From a virus: a stretch of 41,790 bases of DNA. The notes below the pieces were generated by a model. That model did no database searches. It was not told where the DNA came from and worked only from the letters and a program-made list of their open reading frames with translations. Of this stretch, positions 25,582 to 32,943 are shown in pieces (position 1 is the stretch's first letter; the number at the start of each line of letters is the position of its first letter). The translations under genes were made by a program, and so were the position numbers. The stretch lies in IMG/VR virus record IMGVR_UViG_3300034375_002979, positions 1-41,790 of that record; one strand, 5' to 3'.

Positions 25582-25861
25582 TTATAAAATCCTCTATCTC
25601 GTTTATATTGTTTTCGTTTATAACAAAGGCAGTGCCTCCCGCTTTGCGGATAGCAGCTATCTCCATCTCTTGTAGCGCAGTGGTCTTACCTTTGCCTGCC
25701 TTGCACTCGACAGCGAGAAAGCTACCGTTAAAGCAACAAATAATATCTGGTACGCCGCTGCGTCCCATGCCAAACGTAGTGGGGAAAAAATAATAAATGC
25801 CATGAAACTTAAGAATCTTCACGACTTTATCTTTGACTTTCTTTTCTGGGGTATTTGCCAT
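25562..25861 (-). CDS. VRR-NUC domain nuclease (99 aa)
   Basis: This is a minimal VRR-NUC fold: FPTTFGMGRSGVPDIICC with the catalytic Asp (GVPD), then FLAVECKAGKGKTTALQ with E-x-K, then QEMEIAAIRKAGG. It belongs to the PD-(D/E)XK superfamily and probably cleaves branched DNA, as Holliday junction resolvases do. The promoter at 25868-25896 would start transcription at or within a base of the ATG, and no ribosome-binding site precedes it, so the mRNA is probably leaderless. It heads the unit that goes on to the zinc-ribbon protein and DNA polymerase. Confidence 0.9.
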   Translation of the reverse strand: MANTPEKKVKDKVVKILKFHGIYYFFPTTFGMGRSGVPDIICCFNGSFLAVECKAGKGKTTALQEMEIAAIRKAGGTAFVINENNINEIEDFINATLKI

Positions 25862-25867
25862 GGGGGT

Positions 25868-25896
25868 ATTATGGCGTAGAGGGTTTACAGTGTCAA
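25868..25896 (-). promoter_or_regulatory. Sigma-70 promoter for the VRR-NUC/polymerase unit
   Basis: On the - strand, TTGACA (25896-25891), a 17-base spacer and CATAAT (25873-25868). Six bases separate the -10 box from the ATG at 25861, so the start point coincides with the start codon. It lies just after the terminator at 25912-25939, marking a transcription-unit boundary. Confidence 0.82.
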
Positions 25897-25911
25897 TACT
25901 TTTTTCGGGGC

Positions 25912-25939
25912 GAAAAAAAGCCCCGCACGAGGCGAGGCT
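25912..25939 (-). terminator. Intrinsic terminator of the MoxR-VWA block
   Basis: On the - strand, an 8-bp stem AGCCTCGC/GCGGGGCT (one T-G pair) with a 5-nt loop is followed by seven T. It ends leftward transcription from the gene at 25964-26782. Confidence 0.85.
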
Positions 25940-25950
25940 TTGGGGGGAAG

Positions 25951-25970
25951 AGTTTAGTTTAAACTAAACT
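25951..25970. repeat. Palindromic element copy 1 (fully symmetric)
   Basis: The sequence is AGTTTAGTTTAAACTAAACT, a perfect 20-bp palindrome. It contains the stop codon of the gene at 25964-26782 and lies just before the terminator at 25912-25939. Confidence 0.9.
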
Positions 25971-26782
25971 GGTTGGCGGTTTACACATAAGTAACTTTCT
26001 ACAGCTACCGTTGAATCAGATAATTTAATCCCTACGTTGGGTATGAACTCTCTGTGTGAAGCTAACTTCAGCAGTCCTATCTGTGCTCTATACTCAGGGG
26101 GAACTTCTTCGGCTCGTTCAACAGGGGCATTGACAATACCTTCTGGAGTGGAACGCTTAACCAAATACCCTGTTGGGGTTTTTAATAGCACAGCGCATTC
26201 AGACATATTTAACAAGGTACAATGATCGAAGTACTGCAATGCTTGAGCCTCTATTGCGCTTAGCTTATCTTCTGGTAGAGCGAGCAGGGAGTAAAGTTCC
26301 TGACGCCTCTCCTGGGTAGCTGTTTGGAAGAAGTTATACAGAGGTTCCTCCATTACATCGCGCAATTTTCCTAACGTCTGGTTGTAAGCATGTCCCGTCA
26401 CGTTACGAAATCTATTAGAATAAATATTCATCAGTTCTTCGCTTGTGCTTGGTCTAAAGTATTTTGCAAACATCTTTACTGCTTTGCTTAGCTCAGCGGT
26501 CTTAGCTTTCCTGTTGCGTTTGTCTGTCATACGAGGAGACCGTAGGACCAACACCATCCGATTATATTGACCTATAAAATCTACCTCGACTGTGCCGACT
26601 TGGTGCCCGTACACGTCAGTTACATCTACTCTTCTAGCACCCCATACTTCAAAGGTTAAGTTGGGGAAAGCGTGAGCTACGCGGTCTATAAAATTATAAA
26701 GCAAGTCGTGTGTCAGTTTGTCTGCGGCTGCAACGCCAAAAACTTTCTTCCTGTCATGTTCGCGAGTGAATACGTTTTGCAT
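25964..26782 (-). CDS. Hypothetical protein (272 aa), last gene of the MoxR-VWA block
   Basis: AGGAGG lies six bases before the ATG. The N-terminal half is mixed alpha/beta with a possible strand pair (GTVEVDFIGQYNRMVLVLRS). The middle is helical and basic (KRNRKAKTAELSKAVKMFAK). The C-terminal part has VLLKTPTGYLVKRSTPEG and ends in VAVESYLCVNRQPV. I recognise no family. It follows the 283-residue gene with an 9-base gap, its stop is inside palindrome copy 1, and a terminator follows. It is probably a partner of the upstream MoxR and VWA proteins by operon logic only. Confidence 0.75.
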   Translation of the reverse strand: MQNVFTREHDRKKVFGVAAADKLTHDLLYNFIDRVAHAFPNLTFEVWGARRVDVTDVYGHQVGTVEVDFIGQYNRMVLVLRSPRMTDKRNRKAKTAELSKAVKMFAKYFRPSTSEELMNIYSNRFRNVTGHAYNQTLGKLRDVMEEPLYNFFQTATQERRQELYSLLALPEDKLSAIEAQALQYFDHCTLLNMSECAVLLKTPTGYLVKRSTPEGIVNAPVERAEEVPPEYRAQIGLLKLASHREFIPNVGIKLSDSTVAVESYLCVNRQPV

Positions 26783-26791
26783 GTCTGCCTC

Positions 26792-27643
26792 CTACCAATC
26801 GAATTGTTTAAGAATGGAATCAACCTTAGTCTTCATATCCTCACGAATAGCGGGTGATTCTTTTATCACATCAATGTCTGCGCCTGTTATTGTACGTTCT
26901 AACATAACCCTAGCTCGTTCCAATTCTGGATCGTTGGTTATGTTAAGATGTGTAAGAATGTCACACAGGTCTTTCGGGTTACTGACGAAGCTGTCGTAGA
27001 ATCTCTTCTGCTTATCGTCGTCTGTCTCGGTCAGCTTCTCACTCATACCCACTAACATCTTGTGCATTCTGTGCCACGCAGTGTCCATCGCATGCTTGGT
27101 CTTCTCTTGGTTCTCTGCGTCTAACGAAGCTCGCAGCTCTTCCATGTCCTCAGCGGGCAGGTCTAGGTACAAGTGCCCGCTGTCAGGTACAGCTTTGATG
27201 GTTAACTTCCAGTCATACTTACTGTAAACCTCGTCAACCGATGGGTAATCGTCTGGGTTGTACATGGCTCCCAAATAGTTAGCCGCCGTTTGCTTCAGCT
27301 CTTCGTAGTGGTCACAGATATAATCGCGGCGCCGCCAGAACTCGTCACGCTTACCATTGAAGTCTGACTTGAATGGCAGCAACAGACTGGTAGTTAGAAG
27401 TCTATCCCCCATGTCGTCCCAAGGTAACGTGCGTATGGTGTACTCGTTACGAGAGTTGTTGGCGAACTTGTTTAGTTGGCTTACATGAGTAGAGCCAACC
27501 ATAGTGTCCTTGATGTACTTGCCTGCTTTCTTGTCTGCACCAGTGGCAACGGAAACATTCTCGCTCTGGTGCTTGTCTACTTTCCTACCTGTCCAAGTGG
27601 AAATACTAAGACGTACTAATACTGCGCTTGATGAAATGCTCAT
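26792..27643 (-). CDS. MoxR/VWA-associated phage protein (283 aa), possibly DUF3150-like
   Basis: The start MSISSSAVLVRLSISTWTGR is followed by a long helical protein with acidic and Lys-rich segments (EDMEELRASLDAENQEKTKH) and a C-terminal helix ending SILKQFDW. The opening 'LSIS.WTGRK' type segment recalls a family found near MoxR and VWA genes in other phages (DUF3150-like), which I cannot confirm here. GGAG lies eight bases before the ATG. Palindrome copy 2 lies 28 bases upstream. A substrate adaptor for the AAA ATPase is one idea, by analogy with MoxR-VWA systems. Confidence 0.7.
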   Translation of the reverse strand: MSISSSAVLVRLSISTWTGRKVDKHQSENVSVATGADKKAGKYIKDTMVGSTHVSQLNKFANNSRNEYTIRTLPWDDMGDRLLTTSLLLPFKSDFNGKRDEFWRRRDYICDHYEELKQTAANYLGAMYNPDDYPSVDEVYSKYDWKLTIKAVPDSGHLYLDLPAEDMEELRASLDAENQEKTKHAMDTAWHRMHKMLVGMSEKLTETDDDKQKRFYDSFVSNPKDLCDILTHLNITNDPELERARVMLERTITGADIDVIKESPAIREDMKTKVDSILKQFDW

Positions 27644-27670
27644 AATCTTTCTCCATAAAATTTGAATAGG

Positions 27671-27690
27671 AGTTTAGTCAAAACTAAACT
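27671..27690. repeat. Palindromic element copy 2
   Basis: The sequence is AGTTTAGTCAAAACTAAACT, with 8-bp arms and a 4-nt centre. It lies in the 61-base gap between the 81-residue gene and the 283-residue gene. Confidence 0.92.
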
Positions 27691-27704
27691 CCGTTGGTTT
27701 GTTG

Positions 27705-27950
27705 TTACTTCTTGCGCCCTGCTAGCTTAGCTACCGCGAGTGTCGCATCGGATATAACCTGTACCGACTGCATGCTAGACTCAACGTCTTGCTCAAAAGC
27801 GTGGTAGGTGTAAAACGAATCACCTCCGTCCTCACCCCTGTTGTACTCTTTACTGAACATCAGACACCCAGAAAGCAACTCGGTTATGCTCTTCAGCTTG
27901 TCTGCATCTACTACATACTTGTTGTCGTTCACGTCTATTATGAAGTTCAT
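27705..27950 (-). CDS. Small hypothetical protein (81 aa)
   Basis: GGAG lies seven bases before the ATG, which overlaps the VWA gene's stop as ATGA, so it is translationally coupled. The sequence begins with strands (MNFIIDVNDNKYVVDADKL) and has one Cys. A helix follows, ending VAKLAGRKK. It may be a small partner of the VWA protein; the function is unknown. Confidence 0.75.
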   Translation of the reverse strand: MNFIIDVNDNKYVVDADKLKSITELLSGCLMFSKEYNRGEDGGDSFYTYHAFEQDVESSMQSVQVISDATLAVAKLAGRKK

Positions 27951-29170
27951 AGTCTTCGCTCCAGTTTGATTGTCTTGCCCACAGGGGCAACGATGTCATT
28001 GTGATTGTTGTGTATAGCCCACAGCACAGGGCAGTCCCATCTGCCCCACCCCATTACCTCACCGTCAGTCAGCACGACGGCTGCATCAGGCTTGATCTTA
28101 TTCTCGCGTAGATAGTCAGCTACACAGGTCGGGTCTGTACCGCCTCCACCATGAGGTCTAGTCAGAGTGCGCCAGTTCTTGAAGGTGCTGCTTGTATACT
28201 CCTCGTGCGCACATACGGAACCGTCCCAGTAGATCAGGTGTATCTTCGCCACATCTAGCTGTTGGGCTAGCCCCTCGATCTCAGACATACATATCTCGAA
28301 CGAGTTATCGAAGAACATCGAGCCAGATACATCAGGCGCAACTACTAGCTCCTTAACACAGTTGCCACGCAAGATAGGTAACACAATTCTAGAAGTGACC
28401 CATGCCCTACGGTCTATGCGAGCGAAGCTAGCCTTGATAGGTTTAGTACACGCCGCTCGGATAAAGTGTTTCATCTGCTCAACCCAATCTACTTGCGGTG
28501 CAAGCAACGAGCCTAGATCGAACGCACCACCAGACGTACCCTTACCTGCTTTCTTCGCAGCCATGAGACCTTGGCGTATCGCGCTACCAATATCAGCTTT
28601 GAGTTCTTCCTTCTCCTCGGCTGTCATACCCTTAGCGCCTTCCCAGTCGTGGTCATCTAAGCTGCTACCTCCACCACCTTCGCCGTCACCCTCGTCATCA
28701 TCCTGCGACTTCTCGGCGTACAAGATTTCAAATATCTTCTTGATCGGCATGTCAGTGAACCGTTTGTCGTAGCAACCTATCGGGTTACCCTGCTCGTCAC
28801 GAGGCATAGCTACAATCTCCTCGTGTGGGTCAGCCGCTACTATGTTGAGGTTTATCCAGTGGTCCATAGCCTCGTTCGCTGTGCGTGGGCATAGCCTTCT
28901 CAGTGGCTCGTATATCTCAAGATGCCTACCCGCCTTGTGACCGTTCTCGTGCAAGTTGATGAACCCTGCACCCTTGTCACCCCACTGAAAGATAAAGTCA
29001 GGGTTGTACTTCTCGTCCCTGCCGTTGGTGCATGCAGTGGGTATATCTCGGGTGAACTCCCTCTTGCCTGTCATCATGAGCGGACCAAGCTCGATAAACT
29101 TCTCACTGCGCATGATCTCGATGCGCTTGCGCTTGAAGGCTCGTTCCCTCTGGTCATCTGTCGTGTACAT
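27947..29170 (-). CDS. Zincin-like metallopeptidase domain plus VWA domain protein (DUF2201-like)
   Basis: The ATG at 29170 has GGAGAGAG just upstream; a longer reading to 29257 has no such site. Residues 74-83 read HENGHKAGRH, an HExxHxxxxH zinc site, followed by RTANEAMDHWINL, matching the A-x-D-x-x-I-N step of DUF2201-type putative peptidases. After an acidic Gly-rich linker (about 155-172), residues 275-407 form a VWA domain with MIDAS D280-V-S282-G-S284, then HGGGGTDPT and LTDGE. It is paired with the MoxR ATPase just upstream. Such pairs are thought to remodel or insert metals into protein complexes. The target is unknown. Confidence 0.86.
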   Translation of the reverse strand: MYTTDDQRERAFKRKRIEIMRSEKFIELGPLMMTGKREFTRDIPTACTNGRDEKYNPDFIFQWGDKGAGFINLHENGHKAGRHLEIYEPLRRLCPRTANEAMDHWINLNIVAADPHEEIVAMPRDEQGNPIGCYDKRFTDMPIKKIFEILYAEKSQDDDEGDGEGGGGSSLDDHDWEGAKGMTAEEKEELKADIGSAIRQGLMAAKKAGKGTSGGAFDLGSLLAPQVDWVEQMKHFIRAACTKPIKASFARIDRRAWVTSRIVLPILRGNCVKELVVAPDVSGSMFFDNSFEICMSEIEGLAQQLDVAKIHLIYWDGSVCAHEEYTSSTFKNWRTLTRPHGGGGTDPTCVADYLRENKIKPDAAVVLTDGEVMGWGRWDCPVLWAIHNNHNDIVAPVGKTIKLERRL

Positions 29171-29183
29171 AATCTCTCTCCTA

Positions 29184-30284
29184 TTACAGTAAGTCTTGGT
29201 TGCGAGCAGCCCACTCGGCGAACGCACGTGAGGTAAAGGCAAGCCTACGCTTGGCATCGGTAGAGTTCGGACCTGCTAGGCTCACACCAAATAGCACTTG
29301 GAACTCTTCAGTGTCATACCCTGCGTCCTTCCTGCTTATGTAGGTCATGAACGAATCGAGGTCTTCCTTGTCTTTGATGTGCTCCACTGCACTGAACACC
29401 AGTACCGCACACGCACCCACATTCGGAGGTAGTGGCGCTGTTCTAGGGTGAGCTTTGATCTCACTCCAAGGGGTCATGCTCTCGTGGTGTTTGATGAAGT
29501 GCATCAGTGACTCAGCCGCAGCCGCACCTATCGTACCCCTCAACGCAACAAGCAACGCATTGCGACTGTACAGGTGGCGAACCTTCACTAAGTTACTAGC
29601 CAGCTCTAGCGTTCTTGGCGTTACCACAGAACCTTGTCCCACAATGGACGGGTTAAAAATGTATGGGTTGTTCTGCTGTCCTGCATCCAAGTAAGAAGCG
29701 AGGCAGTCGGGTGTACGATTCACCCAAGCCATAACAATGGGGTCGATGCCGTTAGCCGCTGCCCAGAGCAACCACTCCTCATAGTCAGGCTTGCATATCT
29801 CTATCGTAGTAATGCGCATCTTGCTGTGTGCTTTGAGGCTGTCACCTACACCATCAGACTCAAGGTTGCCTGTCATGAACACGATGCTACCTTCAGGCAG
29901 TGGTGTGTCACCGAGGCGTGGGTCTTTCACTTCGAGCAGTGGGTGCAGTGTGTTCTTCGCCTCGTCCGAACCCTTGGTGAATTCGTCAAGGCAGATAATG
30001 ACAGGCTTGCCCTTGTGCAGTTGGAAACGAGCGTTGGGATAATACTTAAGCGTCTGCGTCTCCATGTCGGGTATCGGGATAGCGCCGTCACCAATGCCCA
30101 TGTTGGGTACATCAATGATCGCATAGGGATAACCTGTGATGCGTGATAGTTCCGCCACGATGCTAGTCTTGCCTACACCTGGCTCTCCTACCAGACGGAA
30201 TTTATTCTGGGCTGCCGCTGAAATCAAAGCAGGAGCCTCTGTTAGAGTTACTGTTGAGCGTTCTTGCATAATAGTTGAGTTCAT
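29184..30284 (-). CDS. MoxR-type AAA+ ATPase
   Basis: The protein has 366 residues. Walker A is GEPGVGKTS (K39), Walker B is VIICLDEF (D100, E101) and sensor 1 is FMTGN (N140). The IPIPDMETQTLKYYPNARF loop and the short first strand are typical of MoxR ATPases. The C-terminal lid is helical. It ends 13 bases before the ATG of the VWA/zincin gene, giving the classic MoxR-VWA pair, a chaperone-like module. GGAAA lies nine bases before the ATG, and palindrome copy 3 lies 42 bases upstream. Confidence 0.9.
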   Translation of the reverse strand: MNSTIMQERSTVTLTEAPALISAAAQNKFRLVGEPGVGKTSIVAELSRITGYPYAIIDVPNMGIGDGAIPIPDMETQTLKYYPNARFQLHKGKPVIICLDEFTKGSDEAKNTLHPLLEVKDPRLGDTPLPEGSIVFMTGNLESDGVGDSLKAHSKMRITTIEICKPDYEEWLLWAAANGIDPIVMAWVNRTPDCLASYLDAGQQNNPYIFNPSIVGQGSVVTPRTLELASNLVKVRHLYSRNALLVALRGTIGAAAAESLMHFIKHHESMTPWSEIKAHPRTAPLPPNVGACAVLVFSAVEHIKDKEDLDSFMTYISRKDAGYDTEEFQVLFGVSLAGPNSTDAKRRLAFTSRAFAEWAARNQDLL

Positions 30285-30325
30285 AATTTTATTTCCATTA
30301 GTTAGTTGGTTGTTACGGTTAATCG

Positions 30326-30345
30326 AGTTTAGTCAAAACTAAACT
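30326..30345. repeat. Palindromic element copy 3
   Basis: The sequence is AGTTTAGTCAAAACTAAACT, one base after the stop of the 309-residue gene and 42 bases before the MoxR start. Confidence 0.92.
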
Positions 30346-30346
30346 G

Positions 30347-31276
30347 CTATCTTACATACTTAGCGTTTGGATTCGGTTTGTACTCACCTCGCGGTAGCTC
30401 CACCTCGTAGAACACAGCATCGGCATAGCCGTACTTGAGCACCTCGTCTACTAGCTTAATTACCCGCTGCGGCATGTAGTAGTAAGCCTGCTGCCACCTA
30501 CCAGAGGACGAGCCGTCCCACCTTGACTCCATAGTCATCAGGGCGAACGCCTCTAGCGCATCTGCCCAATCCTCGATGTTGTCCTCGCGCATGATGCTAC
30601 ACAGCGTGTCTGCATTTCTGGAGTTAGGAAAGTTCCCTCGGTCAACAGCACCCAGAGTTAGCAAGCCTTTCAGGCGCTCGCACCGCTCCCTGAAGTCAAC
30701 CACGCCAATCTGCGCATCGGGGTGATAAGCTACCTTCACCATAGACTGAACGTACTTCCTGAATGGCGCATTGAGTTTGCGCACCTCGTTCATAGCCTTG
30801 CGGTTAACCCTGTGAACCACGCATAGACCGTCGTTCAGCGGTATGCTGTCTGGGTCGAGGTACAGAGAGCCTTCCCACACATACTTCTTGTTGCCGTTTT
30901 TGTTATACAGCATCTTGCCGTCACTCTGAGGCGCGTTTGTTACCCATGTGTGAGGGTCGAGCAGCGCATCTATGAACATGATCGTGCTCTGGGTAGCCCA
31001 CCCACCAGTAGCCAACTTACTACTACCGTCTTCATAGAAGGTCACACAGTCCGTATCATACAGCCTGCACATTATCGCCATGCCCACGTTACCCATTGGA
31101 CTAGTGACGTTGCGTTCCCTGCGTATCGTCATGTGAGTGAGGGCGCGTTTGCCGATTGGTTTAATGCCTGCGTTCCTACCGTTACCCCTGATCGGCTCAA
31201 TACGCCGCTCGTAAATGTCGGCTTGCTTGTAACTAACAAGACGAGGCATGCTATCTGTACTTATATGGAAGCCCAT
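30347..31276 (-). CDS. Hypothetical protein of the MoxR-VWA block (309 aa)
   Basis: GAGAGG precedes the ATG, which overlaps the 78-residue gene by 16 bases. It is a soluble mixed alpha/beta protein with PFRKYVQSMVKVAYHPDAQ in the middle and a Trp/Tyr-rich stretch, DGSSSGRWQQAYYYMPQ, near residue 265. There is no membrane segment and no known catalytic motif. It lies between the small genes and the MoxR gene, so it may be a substrate or partner of the ATPase; that is inference. Confidence 0.75.
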   Translation of the reverse strand: MGFHISTDSMPRLVSYKQADIYERRIEPIRGNGRNAGIKPIGKRALTHMTIRRERNVTSPMGNVGMAIMCRLYDTDCVTFYEDGSSKLATGGWATQSTIMFIDALLDPHTWVTNAPQSDGKMLYNKNGNKKYVWEGSLYLDPDSIPLNDGLCVVHRVNRKAMNEVRKLNAPFRKYVQSMVKVAYHPDAQIGVVDFRERCERLKGLLTLGAVDRGNFPNSRNADTLCSIMREDNIEDWADALEAFALMTMESRWDGSSSGRWQQAYYYMPQRVIKLVDEVLKYGYADAVFYEVELPRGEYKPNPNAKYVR

Positions 31277-31497
31277 GTTGCACCTCTCTCGTTTTCTCGG
31301 TTTGTCTCGTTTCGACGTCTCGCAGTAACCGTCTTGATCTCACGCAGTGTTCGCTCTGACTCTTCAAGGTTTGCCACTGCCTGCGCTATGTTCCTGCGGC
31401 GAGACAACAGACGGTCATCAAAATAGGGCGCTTGGTCTTGCAGTTGTGCGTCCATGTAGTTCAGCATTTCTCTGAGTTCATACAGTGTATATTCCAT
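31261..31497 (-). CDS. Small coiled-coil protein (78 aa)
   Basis: AGGAG lies seven bases before the ATG at 31497; the ATG at 31503 would sit one base from it, so I choose the second. The sequence is an almost continuous helix (LYELREMLNYMDAQLQDQ, then RRRNIAQAVANLEESERTL) with a basic end. It overlaps both neighbours. The function is unknown. Confidence 0.72.
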   Translation of the reverse strand: MEYTLYELREMLNYMDAQLQDQAPYFDDRLLSRRRNIAQAVANLEESERTLREIKTVTARRRNETNRENERGATWASI

Positions 31498-31684
31498 CGT
31501 CATTCTCCTGTTGGTTGATGTTGGTACGGTTGAGTTTAGTTTTGACTAAACTGCTTGGTGCTGTTTGCTCTTCCAAGTAGGCATGCAATCTGCGCCTACC
31601 CATGGGTGTCATCTGGTTGTACAGGACAGCTACGCACTTCAAGTTGCCGTCCCAGTCACGCCACTGTTTCTTACCTTGGTTCAT
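31478..31684 (-). CDS. Small basic protein (68 aa) whose C-terminal end is encoded by a palindrome copy
   Basis: GGAGG lies eight bases before the ATG at 31684, which overlaps the upstream stop as ATGA. The core is KKQWRDWDGNLKCVAVLYNQ, then GRRRLHAYLEEQ. Palindrome copy 4 at 31533-31552 is read in frame as SLVKTKL, followed by a short polar tail that overlaps the next gene. The element's sequence thus became coding here. The function is unknown. Confidence 0.7.
   Translation of the reverse strand: MNQGKKQWRDWDGNLKCVAVLYNQMTPMGRRRLHAYLEEQTAPSSLVKTKLNRTNINQQENDDGIYTV
31533..31552. repeat. Palindromic element copy 4 (inside a coding region)
   Basis: The sequence is AGTTTAGTTTTGACTAAACT, inside the 3' part of the 68-residue gene and 36 bases before the 78-residue gene's start. 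Confidence 0.92.
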
Positions 31685-31860
31685 ACCTCGTCCTCCTTGT
31701 GTATGCTTTCTGTAAAGCAAGAAACATCTGTCTCAGCGATTGGAGGCTCGCCGTTCTCGAACAGCTCAACGATCTTCTCTCGCGCCTCATCGTAGGACTC
31801 AGCTTCCACCACATACTTATGGGCAGTTAATACCATTACCGCACCTTTCCATTTATTCAT
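31681..31860 (-). CDS. Small hypothetical protein (59 aa)
   Basis: The ATG at 31860 has AAGGGG eight bases upstream; a second in-frame ATG at 31836 also has an AAGG. The sequence runs MVLTAHKYVVEAESYDEARE and continues into an acidic helix (KIVELFENGEPPIAE) and ends IHKEDEV. The strand-helix-acidic layout suits a small regulatory or adaptor protein. It ends as ATGA with the next gene. The function is unknown. Confidence 0.7.
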   Translation of the reverse strand: MNKWKGAVMVLTAHKYVVEAESYDEAREKIVELFENGEPPIAETDVSCFTESIHKEDEV

Positions 31861-31872
31861 AAAAATTACCCC

Positions 31873-32130
31873 TTAGAATAAGAACGTGAGTAAACAGAGG
31901 GCATAAATACCCACAAAGAAACCCAAGCAGAACAATGCGCGCCCTGCCCACACCCAACCAGACACAGGCTCTTCCCACTTATACATCTCGTGCGGGTCGT
32001 GAATGTTGGGTTTGTACACCTCGCCTACTGCATGGTTCGGCTTGATGTTGTTGGTTTGCGCCATACGCTCGGCAAGACGCTCGTATACCTTGTCCTTACC
32101 TTCAGCCATCTTTCGCATTTCTTCGTTCAT
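31873..32130 (-). CDS. Small protein with a C-terminal membrane anchor (85 aa)
   Basis: The ATG at 32130 has GGAG six bases upstream; a TTG at 32142 is less likely. The N-terminal 55 residues are charged and soluble (MNEEMRKMAEGKDKVYERL). The last 25 residues, after GWVWAGR, are one hydrophobic helix (LFCLGFFVGIYALCLLTFLF). This is a C-terminal tail-anchor layout with the N-terminus likely in the cytoplasm. It is the first gene of the unit from the promoter at 32229-32257. A holin is possible but it has a single helix and is far from the endolysin. Confidence 0.75.
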   Translation of the reverse strand: MNEEMRKMAEGKDKVYERLAERMAQTNNIKPNHAVGEVYKPNIHDPHEMYKWEEPVSGWVWAGRALFCLGFFVGIYALCLLTFLF

Positions 32131-32162
32131 AAAGTTCTCCAATGTTACGTTTTTGATAAACG

Positions 32163-32182
32163 AGTTTAGTTTTGACTAAACT
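32163..32182. repeat. Palindromic element copy 5 (leader of the 32130 unit)
   Basis: The sequence is AGTTTAGTTTTGACTAAACT, about 40-60 nt downstream of the predicted start point of the promoter at 32229-32257. Confidence 0.92.
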
Positions 32183-32228
32183 CAGGGTCGCTTGCGGGGA
32201 ATAAAAATTTCCCAACCAACGAATAACA

Positions 32229-32257
32229 ATTATAGCATACTTACTATACAATGTCAA
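32229..32257 (-). promoter_or_regulatory. Consensus sigma-70 promoter for the MoxR-VWA block
   Basis: On the - strand, TTGACA (32257-32252), a 17-base spacer and TATAAT (32234-32229), all consensus. The predicted start is near 32222. The leader carries palindrome copy 5, one GTTACGTTTT copy and GGAG for the gene starting at 32130. Confidence 0.88.
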
Positions 32258-32655
32258 GTGGTTGTTACAAAAATAAATAAAATAATTTTGAGTGTTATGG
32301 AAGGAGAGGCAGGGGGGCAATGTTACGTTTTGGGGGCAATGTTACGTTTTAAAATGGTTTTGTAACAATAAATGTAACAATGCAAGGTCCTTGTATTTAC
32401 TGTGCTGCGTTACGTTTTTCCCTATTATTGTTATATTGTTATAAAAAATAGTATATATATATAGACCCCTGCGTTTTTTGTAACAGTGCAGAGGGGTTTG
32501 TTTTGTTACGGGGTAAGAGGGATTCTTTCCCCTGCATACTACTTTTAAAACGTAACAATATAACATTAGGGGAAACCCTGGTATTATCATACACTTACAT
32601 TGTTTATCTAATGTTACATATTAGTTTTAAGCCTGAAAAAACGTAACATTACCCC

Positions 32656-32675
32656 AGTTTAGCCAAAACTAAACT
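32656..32675. repeat. Palindromic element copy 6 (one base changed)
   Basis: The sequence is AGTTTAGCCAAAACTAAACT. The single change from the consensus breaks DNA symmetry by one pair; on a leftward RNA it would become a U-G pair that keeps the stem. Confidence 0.88.
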
Positions 32676-32837
32676 CCGAACTGCTTGAACTACTATCATG
32701 ACTCGCGGTTTGTATTGTTATGTTTTTACAATGTTATAAAAGTGTTATGGTGGAACAGCCAGGGGTAACCAAACTACTAGCTACCAAAACTACTATCATC
32801 ACACAGTGATGATGAAGCGGCGGCGTGGGCGCGTGGT

Positions 32838-32860
32838 GGGTTGTGGTGGGACGGGCAGGG
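32838..32860 (+). other. Potential G-quadruplex motif
   Basis: Four GGG runs at 32838, 32848, 32853 and 32858 have loops of 7, 2 and 2 bases on the + strand. The surrounding 70 bases are strongly G-rich. Formation is not shown. Confidence 0.5.
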
Positions 32861-32892
32861 ACAAGGTGCGATGGAGGAGGGCGGTGGGAGGC

Positions 32893-32912
32893 AGTTTAGT
32901 TTTGACTAAACT
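32893..32912. repeat. Palindromic element copy 7
   Basis: The sequence is AGTTTAGTTTTGACTAAACT. It lies seven bases downstream (leftward) of the T-run of the terminator at 32920-32943. Confidence 0.92.
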
Positions 32913-32919
32913 CGAGACG

Positions 32920-32943
32920 AAAAAAAGCCGCCCGAGGGCGGCT
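32920..32943 (-). terminator. Intrinsic terminator after the 61-residue gene
   Basis: On the - strand, AGCCGCCC and GGGCGGCT pair across a two- to four-base turn and are followed by seven T. It lies 18 bases after the stop of the gene at 32961-33146. Confidence 0.9.

Larger units (their letters stand above)
32142..32649. repeat. Iteron-like repeats of (AT)GTTACGTTTT
   Basis: Exact GTTACGTTTT occurs in + orientation at 32144-32153, 32322-32331, 32341-32350 and 32409-32418, and inverted (AAAACGTAAC) at 32547-32556 and 32638-32647. Four of them extend to ATGTTACGTTTT. A 19-bp unit GGGGGCAATGTTACGTTTT is perfectly duplicated at 32313-32331 and 32332-32350. Degenerate forms, TGTAACAAT, lie at 32361 and 32373. 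Confidence 0.9.

Noticed and set aside
31873-32130. Holin assignment for the membrane-anchored 85-residue protein
   Set aside because: Only one C-terminal helix with a long soluble N-terminus, and more than 11 kb from the endolysin.
32102-32590. Open frames in the non-coding region near 32102-32320 and 32342-32590
   Set aside because: They run through promoters and iterons, have no ribosome-binding site and a biased, low-complexity translation.
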